Shown in pieces: positions 1-15,409 of a stretch of DNA of 64,000 bases. The DNA is taken from NCBI GenBank assembly GCA_009741485.1, contig CM019214.1:6141705-6205704 (forward strand). The letters are read 5' to 3'. The translations under genes were made by a program, and so were the position numbers. Each line of letters opens with the position of its first letter. Positions within the stretch are counted from its first letter, which is position 1. The stretch is from Malurus cyaneus samueli. Lineage: Eukaryota > Chordata > Aves > Passeriformes > Maluridae. The notes beneath the pieces were generated by a model. It made no database searches. It was not told the origin of the DNA and saw nothing but the letters and a program-made list of their open reading frames with translations.

Positions 1-1720
1 AGATGATGATAATATCATCGTAGTCAGTGGTGTGGTTCTAGAATTCATTTCTGAACTTTAATGAATTTGTACCCTTATCATATTGTCTACTGAATTCCAA
101 GTTCAGGAAACCAACTGAGAAAAACAAAAACTTTAGTCATAGGAAAGTTTTGGATTCAGCTGCAAAATCTGACACTGCTTTGAGGCAAAGTATTTTCCCT
201 TCTGGCAAAATATTTCAGCTCAAAAATAACAACCATGAATATCTTCCAGCTTCCTGCAACAGATTTTGTCCTAAATTCTGACAAGACATGCGAAAGAGCT
301 GGTTTATGACTTTCCTTTTTTATTATATAGTCATGTCTGTGATTGATATTCTAGGCCAATATTTAAAAATATACACGTGTATTTTTATGTCTCTAAGTGT
401 TTTAATATTACCAGTAAGTAGAATGAAAGAAAATGTACTCACTCCATTGACAGGACTTCAAGACAAACCAAAAAGTTTATTGTGAACATTCCCCTTTCAG
501 ATAGGAGTCCCCAGCTTTTCCCACTGTTCTTTTCGAACAAGAGCCCATTTTTAAAATAGAAAAAAACACATAGCTTTAATCAGATATACAAATGTCTCAC
601 TTTCCTTGTTGTTTCTCTGGTTTATGTTTTTAAATGACTGTGGGATTTATAAAAGTTGCCAGACACATTGCTCTGAAGATGGTGTTTGAAGGTAAGGCTT
701 CAATGTGCTCTTATCCTATTTATGGTAATCCAAGACATACTGTTCCTTACTGTCTTAACACTTTGAAGAAGCAGCAATACCTATTTAAAAAGCCATCATT
801 GCAAACTTTTCATTATAGGCAGTGAAATTATGATCTTTAGAGAACCTCGAGAGAACCCTACATATGCAGGGTAATGCTGCTTGTTTCATTTACATAAAAA
901 TAGAAATATATGTGTCTTAGTCACTGTTAAGTGATTATGATCTCTGGCAATCTGAATTCACTTAAAGCTTTATGGAAACAAACCACTTGGCATTCTCAAG
1001 ACACCGTTCTCAAACATACTGAAGCACAATTTAGATTAGGTGAGCAAAACACACACATCCACAAGTGGCAAATTATACATAAAAGGATGTTTTAAGATTC
1101 AAATTTGATCCAAACACAAATGTGGAAAACTATGATGAACAAAATGAATGCAACATAAGATCATTAGTTGAATTTCATTTTTGTTCATAGTGGAATGTAA
1201 TGAGATGTGCAACATTAGCACGTTTTTCCAAATTTGCAGTTTAAACCTAAATGTAGAATTTCTATATTAAACAAAACAAAATTCCACTCCAATAATTCAA
1301 TCATGTAATATGTTTATTACATACAGCTAGCCTGAGCTCAGCTCTATCCTACCACCCTTATCAGGAGCACCCAGCTCTAGGAACAAACCCAGGCAGATCA
1401 CAAGAACACTGCCCAGCAGGGTCTACACAAAAGCATAAAACAAATAGAAAAGAAAGACTTCACCCAGAACCATCCTAGAGAAGTTGTGGGGTTTTTTGTT
1501 TTTTGGTTTGTTTTTGTTTTGTTGTTTTTTTTTTCAACATGGTTATATTTGTTCAATGGCTTCTTTATTGCTGTTTTGTTTTGTTTACTTTCAAAAATAA
1601 AACTGAGAAGTCCATCTGCTTAATTACCTGGATTGTCCCTTCCTGGTTTTGATTCAGCTAAGGATCATTTCCCAAGGAAAATCGTATTTCATTTTATCCT
1701 CAGCAAAGATTGAGTGATGG

Positions 1721-1742
1721 TTTTTTTTTTTTTTTTTTTTTT
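1721..1742. repeat. Poly-T run, 22 bases
   Basis: An uninterrupted T tract. It could be the reverse-strand A tail of a retroposed sequence, but no target-site duplication or recognisable element body was seen beside it. Confidence 0.9.
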
Positions 1743-2060
1743 CTCAGCCCTGACAACCCAACATGACATCTCAGTGCCTGCTGCAGCAGAAGAAATGCCC
1801 GTTGTTTCTGTGCCAGGTGTCCTGGAGTTTTCCAGTTCTGTTTACCAGCACTGAGCTGCTCATGCTGCAAGTCATAAATGGGTTTGTAGAAACTCCTTTC
1901 AAATCAATTGAGTTCTTTGTCTTTCAGAAATATCAGTCACAGACTGGTGGATGTGGTCTCACAAAGAACATCCCAGACGAGATGTTGTGGTAAGCCACCA
2001 TGGTGTTTGAGCTGCTTTATGCTGGATAGGTGAAAGTGCTTAAAGCAACACAATAGAGAC

Positions 2061-2102
2061 AAAAAAAAAAAAAAAAAAAAAAAAAAAACAAAAAAAAAAA
2101 AA
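2061..2102. repeat. Poly-A run with one interruption
   Basis: About 28 A residues, one C, then about 13 more A residues. No recognisable retroposon lies immediately upstream. The length is prone to assembly and sequencing slippage. Confidence 0.9.
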
Positions 2103-5100
2103 CAACAACCAGTGCTTATTTCCTGCTCTAAAGATTTATTTTTAAGTGGTTGTTTGTTGCTTTGCCAGTTCACAGGCTTTACATTTCAATGGGAAACCAA
2201 AGAAAAGGTAAGCATTTCAGCAGTGCCAGGTTTGATAATACCAGAACTCAGCTTCCCTAACATAATTTCCCAAGTCTTCCTCCAGCTGAAAACCTGACTT
2301 AGCCCTTAGAAGTAAATAGCTTATATTTGACACTGTTAATAAAGCAGTTTTTTTATTCTGCAGTAAGTTATACCAGCATTGCTGTCTCACAAGGGAACTC
2401 CCAGAAACCAACTGAGAATACCTTAACATAGTAAATTATTAAGTTCATAAAGTCATGTATAGAAATGCAATGTAAGGGATTTAATGATGGTAAAGCGAGA
2501 AGGTAAAGGGTTAAGAAATTGTAATCCCTTTTTCCTCTGCTACCCATACAGAATGTAGCATGTATACTTTAATAATAACTGTTATATTCCATGCCCCATC
2601 ATGATTTACATAAATAAAGACGTGAATTTACATAAACAATGACACCATATAACATAATAAACATCATGATAGAACAGATTTTACCTTATATTATATTTAT
2701 TTAACTTCACTCATCTTTAACTTTGCTGGGTTGCTGAGGACATCAGCATTCCCAGGGCAGCACAAGCTTTCACTCCAGAAATCTTGATCAGCACAAAATC
2801 AGCTGCCACCAGGACTATTGACTGTTGCTTGACAGACTGAATTTTTTGTTCAATCACTTACACAGCACAGAGCAGCAAAAGATTTTATGATTGCAAGTCC
2901 TATTTCCAGTACTGACACAAAACCAAAATGTGTTTTTCATCATCACAAAGCTAACAGTAGGAGAGAAAGGACTATTAAGCAGAGAAATGTACTGATTAAA
3001 TGTGAAGGTTAGGTTAGAGCCATCTCAGTTCTGTCAGTGCAGCAGTTTCCAGCACAAGAATTTCTGATATTTAATACTTGTAAGTGTTTGCTGTTAAGTG
3101 TCTAATAAAAGTCACTGATTAGCATGTCATGAAGGAAAAGATTAGACACCATTTCTTTGATTTCTCACTTCTAACATAATTTCAGCATTTAGATTACAAT
3201 GTTCTTTTCTCAAATTTAACTTATGGCTCAGAATGAAAATCGTGGTGAATGCATTTGTATCTACTGTCAGTTTGAAAGTAATTGGTAGCCTGCCATGATG
3301 CAATTCAGCCCTTTAAATCTCAACAGTCACTAAACTACTCTTTTATTGTTATTATTATTAGTGGAAGGTTAAAGAATATGTGCACAGAGGTTTTACCTTA
3401 GCACAACAAAGAAGAAACTGCAGGTGATGGGGTATTTTGGAAACATCTGGGAAGCTCATTCAAAAACTCTCAAAAATGTAACAAAGAAGAGATAATCACT
3501 TAAGCATGCACTTATAGTAAATGACTTCAGGGAAATGTATGAGCAAATCATGCCAGAGATTTACAATCCTTATTTTCATAATTCAATCTGAAATTTTTTT
3601 CCATTTGAAACAAAGACACTCAAACAGCAGGATGTGATGTCCACGCTGAAAAGTGGTCACTAATTTGGGCATTCTTGTCTATGAGGTATTGCTTGATTTG
3701 AAAACCCACCTTCAACAAACAGAAATCTGAAAATAACATAAACTCCTATTTCTTCATCCCAATAATAAACAAAAAAAAAATTAAATAACCCAACTATGTT
3801 TTGTACTTCAGTTGATGCACCCCGACCTCTGTCAACCCCTGCTGGGGACAGGAGACAAAGTGAGCTCAACTCTCCTTTCCAGTCATAGGACAGATCATAT
3901 ACAGGATAGATAATCAAATGATAACTAATTAGAAAAGTGGGTTACTTGACCTTCTGGAAGCCCTTTCAGGATTTAGGACAGTGTTAATAGGGTCCTGTAG
4001 ATGCATAAGCAAGTTCTAAGCTGATAACAGGCTGGTTTATTAGAAGAAATGTTGCATTTATTTCTATATGTTAATAAATCACTAGAATTCTATAAACTAT
4101 CTCAATAAAAAGATAAACAACCTCCTTTACAAATATTCAGAAAAATCAGTTAAATTATCCCCAAAATAAGTCATATCTGAAAATACCTTTCTCCCAATAT
4201 TGATGTTTTCATCTTAACTAAATGAGCATTGCCACATCTATTCATGTCAATAAACTTTAGCTACATTAAAGCAAATACAAATAATCCAACCTTTGAAGGA
4301 GAGACTGGTGAAATTCTAGTGATGATAAAATAGATTAACATTTATTTGTTTATTTATTTTCTCTAGTAACTCAGAAATATAGTAGCATGAAAGACTATCA
4401 TCCCTGAGATACCAACTTTTTTCAGCATCTCATATTTTAAATGACATATCAATAGACCACATTGTCTTCCAGAGTTACTTATTAAAAATTCTGTATTTCT
4501 TCCTTGTTTTCAGAGAGGTTATTTCTTTTCATGAACAAGAGCTTCCCTCTGCTTTAGTGACTTGTGATAATAAGGCTGTCATAGATGGATCTGATAGACT
4601 CAACGTCACAATATTTTGATGTAAAATAGCCAAGTTTATTTTCCAAAAATTTACTACTGTAAAAGGAAGTCATAACTTTTTTTCCTATTAAGTTTTCCTC
4701 TGTGCCTTTTCACTAGAAGGTCTTTGCATGTTCTGAAAGCTGAAAAACACTTTTTTCACTTCATTAGCTCTTCATTTTTTTATCACTCCAGCAGAGTCAG
4801 GAAATGAATTGACCTCAGACAATCCTAAAGCTTCTTTCTAGAACTATTAAGATACATATTGCTATTACACTTTCAACATATGGCTCAGGTATGTTCAGGA
4901 CTCTATTCAGTGAATAGACAAACAGAAGCTATTCTTAGAAGAAAATATCTCATTTTCTAACATTAATTGTGAGGATCTTTAAGTTCATGCACAAATGGAC
5001 CATTATAGATATTCTGCCTACTCTGAAAATATAGAAATACAATTTGGAGAAGAGAAGCACAACAACTAAAAATACAACATAAATTCTGTACGTTGCACTT

Positions 5101-6237
5101 GCTGATGTTGGAGACACCAGTTGAGTTCTGCATGAAACACAAACCAAAGAAAATATCCATGGCAAGCACCCACTGATGCATTACCCATTTTGCCCAAGAG
5201 CTTTGGGGCTGAGAACAGTGCCAGAAATTTCCTCCCTCACCTTCACCACTTTATTGCCAACATGGTCAAGTTGTAAAGGCAAAACTGTCACAGTCCCATG
5301 AGGGATTTCAGGTTCCAGCTGGGGCAAGAAAGCAAGGAAGCAAGAGAGGATATGAGATTCCCTTTCTGCTGCCTTGATTTCCAGGTTTTGGACTAACTAC
5401 ACAGCAATGTTTTCCTTCTTAGTCCATGTTTCCCTTTAGGACTCCCTGACTCACACGACACAGCATCTCTGCCCGATACAATCCTGTATACAAACAGTCA
5501 TATTGGTAGTTAAGAGTTCTGGCATTGTTTAATATTATAATTATCTAAAAATGCATTATCTTTTATTTCAGAATCCCATCTTTAAAAGTTTTACATCAAT
5601 ATCCCAGCAGAACTTTCTGTCTTTTAACAAACACATCATCAACAAGTTAAAACCCCATAATTTTTGGCAGGATTAATGCTGTCACACTGTCATTCATGTG
5701 AGTGCTCAGCAGTTTTAGACAAGAAGGAAGAGAAAGGAAAAAGATCAACCAGCAAAATGAACAAAAAATAGGTGCTTCTTTCATCCACCATATTTTCTCC
5801 TTTTCAACACTTATTTCAACACTTTCAACACTAATATTCTTTCCCTCTCTCCTTGTGTTCTCTATGCCCCTTGAATTGTTCACTTACTGAGTTTTGTATT
5901 GCTCTCTCACTCTCTGGAATACAATGTGCAATGATTAAACACTCCCATGTTGAAGTCAGCACATAATGACAAAGAGTGGAGAATGCTGGGATGATAACAT
6001 GTCAAAGATTAAATAAGGGATTATCTTTGTGATGCTTCCATTTCTTTGAACAAAACTCCTCTGTGCTTGGCCAAGTAATTGTTTAGTTGCATATTTCCAC
6101 GTCTGTTCGATGGTTTATTTAAGAACATAATGCGTTATATAAAATTGTGAGATTTTGAGGATTTTGATAATTGCATCTTTCTCTAGATATTAGGGAAATC
6201 ATATTCATATCGTAATATAAGCTATGCAGCCTGGGTC

Positions 6238-6241
<4 letters not shown>

Positions 6242-6291
<50 letters not shown>
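6242..6291. repeat. (TA)25 microsatellite
   Basis: Twenty-five uninterrupted TA units. The matching position in copy B (about 19678-19735) is a scrambled TA/TAAATA mixture of similar length, consistent with sequencing error or slippage. Open frames here that encode alternating Tyr-Ile are artefacts of the repeat. Confidence 0.97.
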
Positions 6292-6292
<1 letters not shown>

Positions 6293-9200
6293 CATTACTG
6301 CAGCAGAGTAAATGTGATGCCAGTAATGCTGCAGAATAAATGTGAACCCATGGTTCCTTTCTACTCTGCACACCAGGAATTCCAATGTTTAACAACTCCA
6401 CCACAGAATTTCATGTACATTGTATTTCACATCAATTCACACCGTCAGGATCAGGTTAATGATTTAGGCAATGTCCCCTCCTGAGCAGAGGAAGGAATAG
6501 ATCTGCAAATGAGGGGTTATCCTCCAGTCACTCTACACTCAGGAAATTCTCCCTCAAAACTTTTGTTTTGCCTTCATACAAGCCACACTTTCCTCTGATG
6601 TCACCCCTGGCTATATTATATATGATTTCTAAACTAATGTCCTTCTGCAAAGTTTGTTTTTGCAGAGGGATGAAAACCACTTCCCTACTAGAAGTACCAT
6701 CCAACATCTTTCCTAATTGAGATAGGAATATTTATTTTTTTCCCTTATGCACTATATAGATTTTTCAAATACATACAGATCTAGGTGACATTCTTCTATC
6801 AAAATTGTCATCATGTGTGTTTCAGCACTTTTTTACTTGAATTATAATGGGCCTGCCAGTGAATCCTATGTTTTAGCAGACAAAATGTCATCCACATACT
6901 TTGGAGAATAAATCATACCAGCCTACCCCTGCGACGAGCAGATAGAAAGCCAGTAGATTTAAAAATACATTGATTAAAGTGTCCTTCTGATGGAAAAGGT
7001 GTAATGTAATATATCACAAAAAGACACCATTTTTTTTACATACTCAGATATCTCAGGGAATGCTCAGTCTTTATCACAGTTTTGTGTTTGGTATTTTTTT
7101 CTAGGGAGTGGATGATGAAAATGTCCAGTGTTGAAAATGACCAATAAATGACATTAATTCCTGCTAAACCTCGTTTTCCTACCATTTAAAGATGGGAGAA
7201 CATATGCATTGCACTTCAGAGATAATGCACAGATAGTAAAGGAAAAAAAGTCCTACTTTTCAAATATTATTTATATTCATAAATCCATGAAGAACATGAA
7301 GTCTTATTATTCTACTTCACATTTAAATGTGATAAACTGAAGCAGGGGAGATTTAAACTGCATTTAAGTTAAAAAATTTCCCTGTGAAGATAATTAAGCA
7401 ATGATCCAGGTTGTCCACAATGGCTGTGAAGTATTCATTCTTGGAGGTTTTCCAAGACCTGACACAACAAAGTCCTCAGTGACCGGACTTGAATTCAGAA
7501 TTGTCATTATTTGGAGCTCCTGAACAAAAGCTGGGTTAGAAACTTCTGTGATCTCTTCTCTCCTGAGCAATCCTAAGACTTGTCAGTGCAGCAAAGTGTT
7601 CAGATCATGATTCACATGGTTATTTGGAAATCAATCCACAGTTCAGCAGGGCATCAGGGGTGAGCTGCTGTGTGTCGACTGAACAAAAGAAAGCTCTGAC
7701 CAACAGCAACATTTTTTCTGTCATTATTTCTGTCATTTTTTCTGTCATTTTTTTCTGACATATTGCATTTGCATTTGCAAATTTTTCAATTCCAGCCCCA
7801 CCTCCACCTGTAAATTCATCATGATTCCGATCTCTGGACCAGACAATTATATGACATGGCTTTCACTGACACCTATGTTTTTTCAGATTTCAGAAAAAAA
7901 GGACACTTCAAAAGAAAAAGAAAATAGAAATACACTGGGTACTCTTCTAGTAGGCTATTTTTTTAATGATTTAAAATAAGTTGGAAAGATTCCTGAGATC
8001 TGAAGGTCATATTTTTTCATAGACTTAGATGGCTACAACACAGTGAGATACTGGGCTGTTTTCCAAAGTGCCCAGTTACTAAGATTTAATGAGAAGTATT
8101 TGTTCACCCTATTTCAGTTCTTCCAAAAAATCCAACTATCCACTTACATTAATTTAGGTGAATATGTATGCATTTCAAATTAGCCTTAAATTAACTAGTC
8201 TTTGAATTAAAGACTTATTTTTTTATTACTCTGTCTAAAATCCATTTCTAAATATATATTTTTAAAATCTACTGCTGTACAATGTAGCCTTTCTTCTGTC
8301 TTGCATGCCCTGTTTAATATGAGTGAACAAAACCATTACTTACTTTTGAAAGGAAATAGCAATTATCTCGACCTTTTAAATTAGGTTTCCCTGAAACACA
8401 AGTGACCAAAGTCCATTATTTACCTGCATTTTATTGCCCTAAAATGAGCAAAATATGGTCCTAGGGCACAGCCCTAGGGTTCCTGTGCTGTTATCACAAG
8501 ACTCGAGGCTGAATCTGAAGGAGTTCAGCTGCTCACACACAGATTAGCCATGCTGGATGCTATTTCAGTTTTCTGAGCTATTTGGTAGGCATGAATGCTG
8601 GAAAGAGTATTTCACCTTTTGGGCAGGCAACAGGAGACCAGAAAAAGCACTGTGGAGTGTCTAATACAATGTTAAATATTTACATTTAAGAATTGGTATC
8701 TAGCAGCCCTCATACAAGATTAACTAACTGAACAGTGGAATGTTAGCTAATAGACTTCATCTGTAACTTCACAACTCTCTTCATTTAATTATAGTAAAAA
8801 ATACCTAACCTTTAACCTTTAACACTAAAATATAATAATATACCTTAATATTTATCACTGTTTTATGGCATAATTTACACATTAAATACAAAATAATGAC
8901 ACTCTAGAAAGACGTTATTCTGTGACTTTCCAACTGATGCTAGATATTCCATATACCATTCTTCCTTACAGGCATTTAAAGGTTTTTCAAGGATTGATTA
9001 GAGATGGCCTCTCTTAAAGATGACATTTGTTTCAAAATTCCTGTAGCAACACAGAATTACATCACAGTCCACAATTGCTCCAAGGAACTGTTTTATTCAC
9101 CTCTGTCAGTCATACCCGCAGATTTTGTTCTTTGGCCAACACTTTGGCCACAAAAACTGAACTCCAAATGCAAATGCTGTGGGTGCACCCAGTGGATAAC

Positions 9201-12200
9201 ACAACAAGTTCCATCTTTCCTGAGGTGGGAGATGCAGCAAAGTGTTCTTTCATTAATAATTCCTTCCATGACTTATGGGCTCGTGGTGTTTGAACAGCAG
9301 CTAATTATCAGCCTCCTGTAAGAATTTGATGTCACACAAACAGAACAGAATAGAATATCTCATGAAATGTTTCCTCCTACTTGTAAAGCTCACAGAGGCT
9401 CTGAGCTTTCTGAAGAGGTGGAGAAAAACACTCAGTGGCTCTGTTGTCCCTTTTTCCCTTTATTTCCCTCCCTTGAATTGTTCGCTGTGGTTGACACCAC
9501 TGGACCACACTGCAGATTACTCATTTTCCATTCTTTCAGCTGATGAAAAGCACTGACTTAACAAAATATTCCAGCCAGTTGCATGCAGGGTGCACACTCC
9601 TTGCACACTCCTCACTGAGGTGTGTGCATGTTTCTCTAAAATTCATGTATACACAAACAAGGATTGATTCATGTCAGAATGGATCATGTTAAGTCAACAA
9701 TGCCTGGTAAAATTACTATGTGTGCTTTTTCAGCTAACAGTTATCTTCCCAAATCAATAAATCTTGATACTCTTATTTACAACCAATCTATCACATCTTA
9801 ATTCGTTATTCCACATGCTACAGCTCTCTAAAAAACCAAACAAAACAATTAATGATAGTAATGGACATTTTTCAAAGTCCCTTTTGTGCTTCTTGTTCCA
9901 TGAAGCACCAACAAATAATAAAGTTGTTTAGGGAAAGAAGATTTCTTCTGTCTGCAGTGAAGAATACATTGGAATAAAATTATACTTAACATTACTAACT
10001 TACAATTCAGCTTAACAAATATAATGTAACTATGTCCATCCAAATATCAAGCTATATAACCCAAAAAAGAACTCAAGAAGATATTGCTTAAGCAAATGTT
10101 TAATTCATTCTATTGAAGTTTAGAAATGTTCTAGTTATTTTTTAAAGAAATATAATTTATTGCAATTATGTGATTTACCTGGTTTTGGTGGTGGTGATTT
10201 TAAGTGATAGTGATTTTTTTCCCCTACTAAATTAGCTTGCTGTTTTTTTCTAAATGATGAGTTTCACATTAGATTCTGTAAATCAGAGAATATTGATTTT
10301 TTCTTTTCAGTGATGTCTTTTTCTATTGTATTTTAATTGATTTCACTTTCTTTTAAATAAAGGAACTGCAATCATTTAAAATTTCATCTTTGCAAATCTA
10401 TCTTATCATTTGCTCAGATGTCAGAATCCTTACTTATCTTAATAATGAAGTCTGACCTTTAGTTCTTTGGGCTGGAAAAATTGCATTTCCCTGCAGTGTT
10501 TTTTTAATTTTTTAAATATTTCTAAAAAGAAAGGGGCCTTGAAGAATATAAACCCCTAATTGTTAATGCTCACAGCTCAGAAGGATATGGTAAGGTTTTT
10601 TCCCAGTGATCAGCTTATCTGATTAAAGTACTAACAATTATTTTCTCAAATGTGACACATGCCTTTGAATCTGAGTATTGTATTTAAGCTTTAGAGAAAA
10701 TGGTAAAATAAAATGATGAAAGATGTGATAATAAACAATTTAATCCACAAAATCATTACATTAGCATAATGTGAAGTGAAATTTCTGTGTTTAGCAGAGA
10801 AATAATCTTTTCACAAGTCAACTTAATACATTAGATATCATCTACTTATTGGATAAAGTCAGGTATGGCACTACACCTTTAAATACACATGACAATATTT
10901 AGACACAAATCTATGGTTTTAGAAGAAACTGTAAGTGAATCTATGGTTTATTAAAATAAATAACTCATGTATTGCCTTTTTCCCTCAAATTTCAATTTTT
11001 TTTTGTTCCTATAAGTCACAGAGACACACCATACACGGTACCCCATTTTCTGGGAAAATAAGGAAAACTATTTCAGAAATTAATTTTTTAGCTTACCCTG
11101 GGCACAAAAACTAGTTATTCCACAGAAAGCAAATGCATTAATGTGCAGTTTTAGAGAAAATCATCACAATCAGGTTTGCCCAACCCTCTGGCAGATACTG
11201 GAAAAACTTTACAGACCTGAATATACATATAACTTTCTACCATATTCTGAACAGCAAATCCTTCTCTCTCCAGGCACTTTGTAATCTTTTTGCTTTACTC
11301 AATTGCTCAAATAAAGCAAAATACAAGAAAATTACTTTTGGTCTAGGCAAAATATAACTTGGAATTTGTATTTTCAAATTTTTGAATCGGGAGAAGAATA
11401 GAAAATTTTGGAACTGATTATGAAATGAAGTAAAAAAGGAAATATTTCAAATCAAGTCAATGCTTTTGACATATATGAAGCATTTTTATTTTTTTAAGGA
11501 TTTATTTGGGCCAACTTAATATTTGTTTATACAATACATCAGGATGATTGGGAATGTACATGTTCCAGAATCATATATAGTGGACTCTACATATACTTGC
11601 AAATGCCATGAACTGTAAAAAATGCCACAATTTTTACAAATTCACTGATAAAGAGGATTTGGTTTGATTGTAGCATGCAAACAAGACTGAAAGCACAGCT
11701 CTAAGCATGGAATTTCAGTTGCCACCATTGACTTATGGGAGTACCCAGCTCCTGTTGCCAAAATATTAAAAGAAGTTGGGGGGTTTTTTCCACCCCTAAA
11801 TGTGCAAATTTCTTACACACCAGAGAGTCTGCCAGGTGTGCTGGTGACCATGTGAAATGCAGGAAGCCAGAGAAAACATTTTGGAAGAAAATTCCTTAAA
11901 TTGCCTTGCTGGAAACAGAGCTAGATCTGTGCATCTGATTTCATGCACACAGAAATATGGGAAGGACCTGTGAGCAATTATGCTGTGCTCTGTCTCAACT
12001 GCTTCTACAGGAAAATGCACCTTAAAGTTAATTTAAAAGGAGTTCTGGCCTTTTCACATAAGATAACAAATGATGTGTGCTCTACACATATGATCACTCT
12101 GCAGATTGGTGCTTTTCCAGATGGGTAGTTGCTATAGCAAAGTACCAATTAATCAATTAACTTTAATTAACTTGGAGAGAAAAGAAAAGACAACAGAATA

Positions 12201-15200
12201 ATGAGCACACAGTTCCCACAAAATCAAACAGAAGATGCATCACAAGGGGTTAGCAGAGGATTTTTAGGTTCTTTGAGTGTTCCTGTTGAGAATATATAGA
12301 AGAACTGGTGGTTGAGGGGGCTGTGACCCCAAACCAGGCAGATTTCCCCACAAAGCACACCATTCATGGGATATTGAGACTTGAGACATAGGTGGAAGTT
12401 GGAATGAAGGAGTTCCTTGCAGTGCACACATTTTCTGCCACAGTAGTGGCAAAAAACAAAAAAACAAAAAACAAAAAAAACAACTTGGGAGAGGAGATGG
12501 AGATAAATAAAAGAGACAAGTGTTATGTACTGGTGGGACAGAGACAGATATAAGGCAGAGAAATGAGAGCAGATGATCAAGAGAGTGTCTGAAAACTCCT
12601 TTGACAGGAACTGCTCCTATTGCTTCTTTCTGTTCCATCCTCTGCAAAAGATTTTGTTGCTCTGTGAAACCGAGGGGATTTATCCCATTGAAGCCTTTCT
12701 GTAAAGCTTATGGGAAAACGAACATCTAGGATTCTCTTCCTGACATCAGAATTTCTGTACCTTTCTCCTAATAAACTTCACATGTCATACAAGATTGTGG
12801 AGCTGTCATTTGCTTAGATACTCTGAAGAAAAGATCCCAACCCTCAACAAAATTCCTGTGCAAGAAATTCCTTAGGTGAAGGAAGACTTTAGCATTCTGT
12901 AAGGTCTGGATCACACATCTAGGAAACATTAGTTCTTGATTTCATGTAAACCACTTACAATTTGATGAAGTTGTAGTATTTTGCACTTTCATTGATGGGA
13001 AAAGTACATGAACATGCAATTAAAAATTATATTATAATTTGACTATTATAGAAATAAAGGTTCTCAAGCTCAAGAAATGCTTTACTTTCAATTCTCTATG
13101 CAACTATATTATCTTAATTTTTTTTTTACTCATTCTAAAACAAGTCTCTGTGCTCTCTGTGCCTGTGTTACCTCTTCCTGACTTGATCTAGAGGTATTTC
13201 TGAGACAGAAAAATATCCTGCTGTTTCTTAGCTGGGATAAGAGACTTCCAGTGGGCTGATCGACAAAACAAAATCGAAAAGAGGAGAGAAAGCCTGAAAA
13301 TACACTGGAGAAGAAATGTGAAGTCTTTTAGCACAGGATCAAAGTCACTCTAGGAAGATGGAGAGCTGTTTGGCAAACTGCTCATTTGAAAAAAAAAAAA
13401 AACCAGTTTTAAGACTAAGGATAGCAACTTACATTCTATTCTTTTAAAAGCATGGTGTTGATACTGTTTCCTTTCTTCTTGCCTCTACATAACTTTGTGG
13501 AGAAATTTTCATACATGCTCACAGACACACACAGAGTGCGTGTAAAAGTGATTATTGCAAACTCATCTTTATTTTTAGATCCCTGATATAAAAACTCCTA
13601 TTCTTCCACCACTTAGTTCACTTACAGTTGGAGCACTGGTGTTTTTTCTTGTATAAAATTACAGTGTTCTATGCAACAGCTGGGAGGGGTTTTTTTTGAG
13701 ATTTACTAAGAATAGGGATGAAGAAGTGTCAGTGTCCCTGATTTTAGTCACGAAGATGAGGGAGAATTCTGTAAACTGTGTTTATAAAAATCAGTATCCT
13801 TTTAAAAGACCTCACTCTAGTTTGTGTTGTGACAAGCAAAAAGCAGGCTTCACCAAAATAGTTTTTGTACATTACTCATAAGAAAGAAAGTAAGTGAGGG
13901 AAAGTGCACAGAACTGTAGGACAGAACTCAAGGATAAATCTATAGCTTCAAGTTGACAGATAGAGTGGAACTGAGAGAAGGAGTATTTTGACAAATGAGA
14001 AATTTTATGCCTTAAGATGGTCTTGGACAAAGATTACTCTGCAGCCCTGTTGCCAAAATTGGCAGATAAGCAGCGAAATTCTGTGGCAGTTCATATATGT
14101 TAATGACGAGCAAACACAATTTAGTGCTGAAGAAATGTCAGTGCCTACATTTGGCCCACAGTCCAAAAAAGATATTGAGTAACTATTTTAAAATATAGCA
14201 TGCACTGGCAGTGATCTGATCTATTTTGCTTTCCAAAATGTATATAATCCTAGCCACTTCTATTTGGTGAAGATTTTCAGAGATGGTATAAAAATAGCAG
14301 AGACTGAAACATAACAAAAATGACCAGATTTTACTAAACCCCTTTCCAAAACACTGTATAATGATGTAACAATAACAGCAATAAAATAAAAATATTTTCA
14401 TTACAGTCTAACTCAGTTAAAAAACTGTCATGACCTTGAGGTTATCCATTGATTCCTTCTGTACAATCTCTTTCTGTAACAAAAATTTACAGCAAGCAAA
14501 AATGAAATTTCTGTTTAATTTGCCTAATATTTCTTCTATATTACTCTGTGGAGAACACCCCTACTTTCTTAAACAGAACACCCATCAGACTCACTGATGA
14601 ATAAGTTCAGTACATAATGGATGACCATTTTAGGACAAAGTTCTAAAATTCAGGTTGTTCCTGACTGCATTTGGCTTACACAACCTCCACGTAAACCACT
14701 CAAGCTCAATGTTCATCCTCTTCCTCCGGTGTGCTGAAAGTTGCTTTTGGGTTTTAGCCCTCTACGCACACAAACACATCCATATTTTATTCAGTGCTCA
14801 CTAAATCATGGAAAATATCAATGCACAAGTCAAGACCCTCATCTCTATGGTAGCCAGAACCAAAATAGCCTACACAGACTTCCCTGATAGAGGCTTGTTC
14901 CAAATGGATCAAAAGTTCTTCTGTCTCCAGCAAGCCCATCAATCAGCGTGGCTGCACCTCTGAGTAGCACATCTATAATAGATGTTACTATCAGTTTAAA
15001 CAAGACTGCCTCCTCCTTGCATTTCCTTGTGCATTTTTCACATTGTTTCGTAAGTTTTTCAAGCCAGAAAACACAACTATTTCATGCTATCCCTCAGCAG
15101 GGGCTGTTGAATTATTACTGCTCATTATATGTTCCATTTACCACTCTCTGACAGCCTGGATTCCCAAAAACAGATGAAGAACTTGCCATCAACTGGAAGT

Positions 15201-15351
15201 TTCCGAGCCTTTGAACCTCCTCTTGCTCCCAGTATCACTTCCAGAGGGCACAGGGGAAGGAACAGTGTTTTCTCTAACCCCCTGTTCCCAGAAATTTCCA
15301 TTTTTCTTGCCTAAACTGAGGTAAAAATAGTGCCTAAGGAAGAAGAGAAGG

Positions 15352-15409
15352 GTGAAAATGTGTGAAGAGAATGGTGAAAATGTGTGAAGAGAATGGTGAA
15401 AATGTGTGG
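15352..15409. repeat. 22-bp tandem repeat, about 2.6 units
   Basis: The unit GTGAAAATGTGTGAAGAGAATG occurs twice exactly and then as a partial third unit. The corresponding stretch of copy B (about 28375-28430) carries the same array with small deletions. No function is suggested. Confidence 0.9.

Larger units (their letters stand above)
1..5815. other. AT-rich single-copy intergenic DNA
   Basis: No gene is recognised. All open frames are under about 90 codons, none resembles a known protein, and none is joined to others by a convincing pattern of splice sites. Visible structure is limited to homopolymer runs (listed separately) and scattered short A/T-rich simple sequence. It reads as gene-desert or long-intron DNA. 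A diverged exon or ancient repeat could be missed without a database search. Confidence 0.6.

Noticed and set aside
9004..9321. 105-codon plus-strand frame inside copy A
   Set aside because: No recognisable motif, an overlapping 88-codon frame in another phase, and an AT-rich context.
12264..12647. 127-codon minus-strand frame inside copy A
   Set aside because: It includes a Phe/Cys run from an A/C-rich simple tract, and the matching region of copy B is split into three frames by indels. No known family was recognised. Copy B's breaks are probably errors, so this is weak but not conclusive evidence against coding.
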